This document shows, in pieces, positions 18,301 through 21,261 of a stretch of 21,261 bases of DNA. Position 1 is the stretch's first letter. Each line of letters opens with the position of its first letter. The notes under the pieces were generated by a model. That model saw nothing but the letters and a program-made list of their open reading frames with translations. It ran no database searches and was not told the DNA's origin. The stretch covers positions 1 to 21,261 of the IMG/VR virus record IMGVR_UViG_3300047453_000480; one strand, 5' to 3'. This DNA comes from a virus. The translations under genes were made by a program, and so were the position numbers.

Positions 18301-21261
18301 TAGTGCTGGCGGTGATTTATCATACACAGAAGCAACAGGCTTGTTTAGTGTAACTACATATAAAACAGCAGATTTTTTAACTGATTTTGGCAATCAAGAC
18401 ACAGATGATTTGTCTGAAGGTTCAACAAATTTATACTTTACTAATCTACGTGCAACAAGTGCAATTAGTTTAACTGATACAGGCGGTATCGGTAGTATGA
18501 CATATAATAGCGCAACAGGTGTTATTACATACAACGGCGCAACTGATGCAGAAGTAAGAGGTAAAATTAGTGCAGGTGGTGACCTAAGCTACGATAATAG
18601 TACAGGTGTTATATCATTTACAGAGCGTACTGATGCAGAAGTTCGTGGCTTAATTAGTGCAGCAGATCCTATTACATATAACAGTTCAACAGGCGAAATT
18701 GGTTTTGATAATACAAATGCACAATACATTACTTTAAGTGATTTAAGTGCAGGCACCGGTGTTACTATTGCTAGTGGCGAAATTAGTATTGGACAAGCAG
18801 TTGGTACTACTGATAACGTAACGTTTAACAATGTAACAGTTAGTGGACAATTAGCTACTGATGATATTACAGCAGCTACAGTAACAGCAAGCGGCAATGT
18901 AATAATAAGCGGTGATTTAACTGTTAGTGGCACAACAACAACACTTAACACTAGTGAATTAGCTGTAGAAGATATTAATATTACAGTAGCAAATGGCGCT
19001 GCTGATGCAGCAGCGGCAAACGGTGCAGGATTAACAGTAGATGGTGCAAGTGCAACATTAACATATACAAACGCAGACGATCGTTGGAATCTAAACAAAG
19101 ACTTAAATGTTGCTAATGTATACGGTGATCTAACAGGTGACGTTACTGGGACAGTAAGTGATATAAGCAATCATAGTACAACTGACCTAAGTGAAGGTAC
19201 AAACTTATATTATACAGATGTAAGAGTACGTGCAGCAGTAAGTGCAGATGGTGACTTAGCATTTGATGACAGCACTGGTGTGTTTAGTGTTACAACATAT
19301 AAAACTGCTGACTTTACAACTGACTTAGCAGCAGCGAGCGTTGATGGAATAAGTGACGTTGATATATCTAATATCAAACCAGGACAATACTTACGCTATG
19401 GCGGATCATTTGGTGACACTTCTTATGCAGATACTTTAATTTTAATTCCTGCTAACGGTTCTGAAGATGCTACTACATTCTTAGATGAAAGTACAATAAG
19501 CGGTGCAATCACTGCAAATGGCGATGCAAAAATTACACAAACTGTTAAAAAGTTCGGTACCGGTAGTTATTTAGGAAACGGTACTAATTCATATTTAAGT
19601 GCAACACGTACAGCAATTGGTAGCGGTGACTTTACTATTGATTTTTGGATATATCATGACAGTAGTGTTTCAGGATATATTTATTCGGCAGATGATGCAA
19701 CAGTATTTCAAATTAGTAGTTCTTTAGGTGTTACTGATAGCACAGGAAACATTTTAACTGCTACGTCATTAACACCAAACACTTGGTATTATGTAAGTTT
19801 TACTAGAACTAGCGGAACACTTTATAGACATATAAACGGTACGCTAAGTGCAAGTGCAGCTTATACAAGAGACTTAACTGCTACTGATTGGAACATAGGC
19901 GGTAATCCAGCTAGTGCTAACGGGTCAGAAGGTTATGTAAACGGTAATATTGATGACTTTAGAATTACTACATCTGCACGTTACGGCAGTGGAAACTTTG
20001 TAACACCAGAAAGAGCAGCATATACATTTGCAGGTTCAATAGGCACAGCATTTGAAAATGTTACACCAGAAATTAACGACTTAGTTGATATTGACACAAC
20101 GGGCGTTCTAAACGGTGAAACATTAATTTATGATTCAGCATCTGATACATTTAAACCTGGCACTTCTATATCAATTGCAAGTGTAACTAATGACTTATTA
20201 GTTGACGGTACACTTACTATAAATGGTACAATATTTGGTTCAAATACTATTGAATTAGATGACATTACAATTAGCGGAAATCAAATTAGAACAACTGCTT
20301 CTAACGCAGATTTAGAATTAAGTGTTGCAGGTACAGGTGCAATTGAATTACTTGATAGCACAAATATTACAGGTGATGCTACAGTAAGCGGTACAATTGA
20401 TATAGACGGACTAGCAACACTAGCTGAAGCAACCGTTGAAGATTTAACAATAAATCAAATTGTTGTGCCAGCAGCAGGTGGTAGATTAAGCGGAAGTTCA
20501 AACTTAACATATGACGGTACAACTTTTGTAGTCGGTGCAAATAAACTAACAGTAGCATCTGCAAGCGGAGACACAGCAATTGCAGGAACACTAGGTGTTA
20601 CAGGAGAATCAACACTTGCTAGTGCAATAGTAAGCGATCTTACAGAAGGCCGTGTTATGTTTGTTGGTGCAAATGGTGCATTAGTTGATGCTGCTGGATT
20701 TACATTTGATGGCACAACACTCACTGTTCCACAAATGTCGTCAGCATCTGGATCTAGTTTTCCAAGTTTAGCTGTTGGAGATCTTACAGACAACCGTATT
20801 ATTATTGCTGGTACTAATGGCGAATTAGAGGATAGCGCACAACTAACTTTTGACAGTTCATTGTTAACAGTAGATGCAGCAGCTACAATAACTGGCAATT
20901 TACAAGTTAATGGAAATGTAGACTTAGGACTTACAACTTCACAAACAATTACATTTGGCGGCAGAGTTGATAGTGATTTTGTTCCTAGTGCTACAAACAC
21001 TTATGACTTAGGTACTGACGATTACCGTTGGAATGATCTTTACCTTAATGGAAGTTCAATTCACTTAGGAAATGCAACATTAAGTGTTAACGAAAATGGA
21101 TTACAAGTATCTATGTTTGGCGACAGTGCATTAATGGATTTGTATAATGATACTACATATTCAAATAGAGTTGATGTTGGCGATATATTAATTGATACTA
21201 ATGTAATACAAACAACTGTAAGTAATACTGATATTGAAATAAGAACAAACGGCAGCGGTAC
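11510..21261 (+). CDS. Giant modular phage virion/tail-fibre-like protein with LamG-like domain (3' end outside window)
   Basis: Open from ATG 11510 to the right edge, at least 3250 codons with no in-frame stop on a codon-by-codon reading. An ORF search that requires a stop would miss it. The start is fixed by similarity to the CDS 2 N-terminus (MAISDIQKID, then LWKK(I/V)GYG). Order: N-terminal module (residues 1-185), Gly-rich stretch, IDGN module, then five copies of an 'ARTI...SFDGSAN...LGTDTTGDYVE' module (12842-16645) preceded by GDVTG-type tetrads. Three 'TYGSA..IP..TVD..GR(L/V)T' motifs lie near 13110, 16740 and 16985. Three 'DLSEGxxN' modules occupy about 18131-19330. A LamG/concanavalin-like domain spans residues 2637-2842. 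IDGN and YDLG..RW modules fill the rest. I noticed a single Cys, near residue 85. Four bases separate it from CDS 2, so the two are probably co-transcribed. The likely role is a virion fibre or adhesin (inference). Extrapolating from its paralogues, the full length would be about 4,150-4,190 residues. Confidence 0.94.
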   Translation, partial: MAISDIQKIDYLWKKIGYGVSKSDVESNKGATNEAIASPLLIRSDKIWGDSAEIPNVIPATSASPVTVYIGANAVECTEDGTASARRTWLTGSTDWIPTEFGATYNVKVYADSPGAADPTSTGTQLFAVGAGNNDEWFFDYQAGTVHFIGTNLPSVLTASKVIYVVGAVYSGAFGPSASGGTQFGGVIIGGGDGGTEITTPPGEDLDVGAGGSGDTNIGGGGGSTNIGDNVTIDPNGNLLLDQIQINGNRIETFNSNANLELVAVGTGIVDVLSDMTVTGLTVSDLDNEGIVIASANGELTTSSDVTWNGTTLEVDGSVTAESFISDGTGTPTLESATNIVFDAGNAVIAEISSTEVARFVSTGLEITQGGITTPTLTVTGNTELGDSSSDTITLNAQFASDLIPSGSNTKNIGSSSAYWAEGYITTLEGTDATFTTFTGDLVGNADTATALATARNITLQGDVTGTASFDGSANAILTTTIELDSIVLGDDTTGNYVETIADDGNGTLVLSGSGLESAAVTIGLNTTSVSTGTYGSATAIPSFTVDNYGRLTAASEINVATELNITDGTNNDTISLLTDTLTFEGTALETEVVVSNNKVTVGLPSTVEITTNLTVGNDLFVDGNLTVSGSTTTVDTTVMTLEDPVIRLGVSSLSANDGKDRGNEFLWHNGAAAKRGFFGFDNGTGKFTFIPDAVNTSEVFTGNAGDALFGTVTADLIGDVTGNVTGNITGTAGSWGTARTITLGGDLEGSVAIDGSANVTLTATVGENAVLLGTDTTGNYAEDITVSGVGLSVAQVAGEAVQYEIVSNATDANTASTIVARDASGDFTAGTITADLVGNADSATEVTITANPTANENVYLVFADSSATGTNGLEVDNGLSYNPAGGIITSTSFAGNLIGDVKSTGGQTVLDSGTDGTNAFFKGDIKATGGTTVLNSGTNGNDATFAGDVTGDLTGDVVGNVVGDLTGDTTGYHLGDVQGSVFGDNSTLLVDAINNVVTAALQGDLTGDVLATDGTRILDNGTDGTDAVYTGSVVGDVEGNADTATALETARNFSMTGDVVATAVSFDGTGNVILNGVIQANSVALGTDTTGDYVEALVAGTGVTLTNNSGEGATPTITIGQAVGTTDDVEFNDVTVAGTLSTDDITAATVTASGDVIISGDLTVSGTTTTVNTEEIKLADNLIELNSNLGAGVAPTQDAGLLINRGSVVDVQILWNETTDKFEFKDAAGTPVYQTVKAATFEGAVTGDITGDLVGDVYANNGTSKILENGTDGTDAVFTGDVTGDLTGNVTGDVTGDVTGDLTGKVTATGTGADKSTFAEVDINGGTIDGVAINDSAIGATTPSTGAFTTIDASGDITGDTVGVHTGAVVGNVVGNLTGDVYASDSTSKVLESGTDGTDAVFTGDVTGDLTGNADTATALETARSFTLSGDVTSDIVSFDGSGNVTLTTTFNPGNLELGTDTTGDYVESLVAGTGVTITDNSGEGTTPTIEIGQAVGTSDNVTFNNITASGTLNTDDITASTVTASGNVVITGNLTVNGNTTTINSTTLDVDDINITVAKGTTDSSTANGAGLTIDLGSNGDATMTWNHVGQHLAFNKPLSLGANQLSGDVVGDIFASNGTSKILENGTDGTDAVFTGDVTGDLTGDVTGDVSGNAATASKWQTARTVTFATGDVTGSFSIDGSSDVSNVALTIGANSVALGTDTTGDYVEDIQVTANHLTIADTGGEGSTPTLGLPNTGVTAATYGSSVAVPVITVDAQGRVTTVTTQALTTSFGITDGSATDTVAGGETLTFTGGTGLASSVSNNEVTFNLDALGVDPSGTYGSATSIPVLTVDIYGRVTGVSTAALVETLDITDGTNSTVIDLLTETLTVEGTADEIAVTVSDNKIAFSLPDDVTIGNDLTVTNDIDITRDATVGRNLVVNGNITAGGTLTYTELSGQDIDASGTISAAFFETDQIRIDDNIIETYNTNTDLELRAAGTGSVLIPSNTLEVTNNTTIGGTLDVTGSTTTAGIAASGTIAANGTGNSLTIADTLRIAQSGSGLRMTNVGAFDNDGSDNFRVFATNSLYLRANGETGGGITIDGTNQNVSVDNDLTVTGDLTVQGTTTTVNSTVTTTEDPVLRVGVSGLSASDGKDRGIEFLWWDSAARTGFFGLDEGTGRFSFIPNATNTAEVFTGTLGDAQFNRVYAAVTGNITGQVSDISNFDTDDLSEGSTNQYFTQARSRTSISATDAGGFGSFAYDNSTGALTYTGPSAADVRGNFSAGGDLSYTEATGLFSVTTYKTADFLTDFGNQDTDDLSEGSTNLYFTNLRATSAISLTDTGGIGSMTYNSATGVITYNGATDAEVRGKISAGGDLSYDNSTGVISFTERTDAEVRGLISAADPITYNSSTGEIGFDNTNAQYITLSDLSAGTGVTIASGEISIGQAVGTTDNVTFNNVTVSGQLATDDITAATVTASGNVIISGDLTVSGTTTTLNTSELAVEDINITVANGAADAAAANGAGLTVDGASATLTYTNADDRWNLNKDLNVANVYGDLTGDVTGTVSDISNHSTTDLSEGTNLYYTDVRVRAAVSADGDLAFDDSTGVFSVTTYKTADFTTDLAAASVDGISDVDISNIKPGQYLRYGGSFGDTSYADTLILIPANGSEDATTFLDESTISGAITANGDAKITQTVKKFGTGSYLGNGTNSYLSATRTAIGSGDFTIDFWIYHDSSVSGYIYSADDATVFQISSSLGVTDSTGNILTATSLTPNTWYYVSFTRTSGTLYRHINGTLSASAAYTRDLTATDWNIGGNPASANGSEGYVNGNIDDFRITTSARYGSGNFVTPERAAYTFAGSIGTAFENVTPEINDLVDIDTTGVLNGETLIYDSASDTFKPGTSISIASVTNDLLVDGTLTINGTIFGSNTIELDDITISGNQIRTTASNADLELSVAGTGAIELLDSTNITGDATVSGTIDIDGLATLAEATVEDLTINQIVVPAAGGRLSGSSNLTYDGTTFVVGANKLTVASASGDTAIAGTLGVTGESTLASAIVSDLTEGRVMFVGANGALVDAAGFTFDGTTLTVPQMSSASGSSFPSLAVGDLTDNRIIIAGTNGELEDSAQLTFDSSLLTVDAAATITGNLQVNGNVDLGLTTSQTITFGGRVDSDFVPSATNTYDLGTDDYRWNDLYLNGSSIHLGNATLSVNENGLQVSMFGDSALMDLYNDTTYSNRVDVGDILIDTNVIQTTVSNTDIEIRTNGSG
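13664..16474 (+). repeat. GDVTG tetrapeptide (12-base) arrays in CDS 3
   Basis: Perfectly spaced G-x-(V/L)-x tetrads encoded by 12-base units such as GGTGATGTAACT. Arrays: 13664-13702 (3 units), 14351-14425 (6 units), 15350-15424 (6 units), 15722-15748 (2 units) and 16424-16474 (4 units), each closed by a final Gly. Every array differs by whole units, as expected if units are gained and lost. A regular Gly every fourth residue would give an extended or helical shaft segment. The fold is not known to me. Confidence 0.85.
15329..16450 (+). repeat. 48-base perfect direct repeat in CDS 3 (15329-15376 and 16403-16450)
   Basis: Two identical 48-base segments encode GTDAVFTGDVTGDLTG. Their starts are 1074 bases apart, exactly 358 codons, so recombination between them would remove or duplicate 358 residues without breaking the frame. 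Flanking codons differ synonymously, which points to a short recent conversion tract or strong local constraint. A diverged third copy lies near 15700-15748. Confidence 0.85.
18131..19330 (+). repeat. Three DLSEGxTN modules in CDS 3
   Basis: Copies begin at 18131 (DTDDLSEGSTNQYFTQAR), 18398 (DTDDLSEGSTNLYFTNLR) and about 19163 (TTDLSEGTNLYYTDVRVR). Copies 1 and 3 end in a D(L/F)..D..TG(L/V)FSVTTYKTADF strand. Between copies 2 and 3 lie two 'TDAEVRG.ISA' units and a IGQAVGTTDNV module, so the third copy is displaced. The phrase is common in marine phage structural proteins; its structure is unknown to me. Confidence 0.8.
19418..20035 (+). other. LamG/concanavalin A-like domain in CDS 3
   Basis: Residues 2637-2842 of CDS 3. 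Key signs of a Laminin_G_3-type jelly roll are KKFGTGSYLGNGTNSYLS, then GSGDFTIDFWIYHD, then TPNTWYYVSFTRTSGTLYRH, the INGT turn, and NGNIDDFRITTSARY near the end. Such domains commonly bind glycans or proteins, so a host-surface contact is plausible (inference). It is the only such domain in the window and is bordered on both sides by related 'DVD...G..L.Y' motifs. Confidence 0.85.

Noticed and set aside
18114-18353. 79-codon + strand ORF in another frame inside CDS 3
   Set aside because: It overlaps the continuous CDS 3 frame, which carries recognisable DTDDLSEGSTN and YKTADF motifs there. The alternative product is a low-complexity Leu/His/Gln string.

Overview
This window is almost wholly protein-coding, on the + strand, and looks like part of the virion-structural region of a tailed double-stranded DNA phage, most plausibly a marine T4-like myovirus of cyanobacteria or SAR11-type hosts. 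The reasons are the low GC content (about 33-45% in the lines I counted), strong use of A/T-ending codons (TTA, ACA, GCA, AGT) and many sequence modules that I recognise from structural and tail-fibre proteins of marine T4-like phages. The exact phage and host cannot be fixed from the window.

Layout: three very large genes lie head to tail with 10 and 4 bases between them. CDS 1 (1-2891) enters from the left edge already open, so only its C-terminal 962 residues are visible. CDS 2 (2902-11505, 2867 aa) is complete. CDS 3 (11510 to beyond 21261) is open in one frame for at least 3250 codons and leaves the window without a stop. I read its frame codon by codon and found no interruption. There is no RNA gene, mobile element, CRISPR array, terminator or intergenic space longer than 10 bases.

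The three genes are mosaic paralogues. CDS 2 and CDS 3 share an N-terminal module beginning MAISDIQKID. CDS 1 and CDS 2 share a C-terminal module of about 835 residues that starts at an LDEDDLVSDSAT motif, contains two PKD-like domains and ends in a Gly/Asn-rich tip. Between the ends lie reshuffled beta-rich repeats. Each gene also has its own insertions: a beta-helix-like region in CDS 2, and a LamG/concanavalin-like domain plus GDVTG tetrapeptide arrays in CDS 3. The right edge of the window matches the left edge at the protein level, which suggests CDS 3 continues into the same C-terminal block and is about 4,150-4,190 residues long.

Inference: the genes probably encode a set of long, beta-structured virion fibres or adhesins that share an anchor and a tip but differ in the shaft and in the inserted sugar-binding folds, so they would serve attachment to the host surface. 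No enzyme, chaperone or regulator is encoded in the window.
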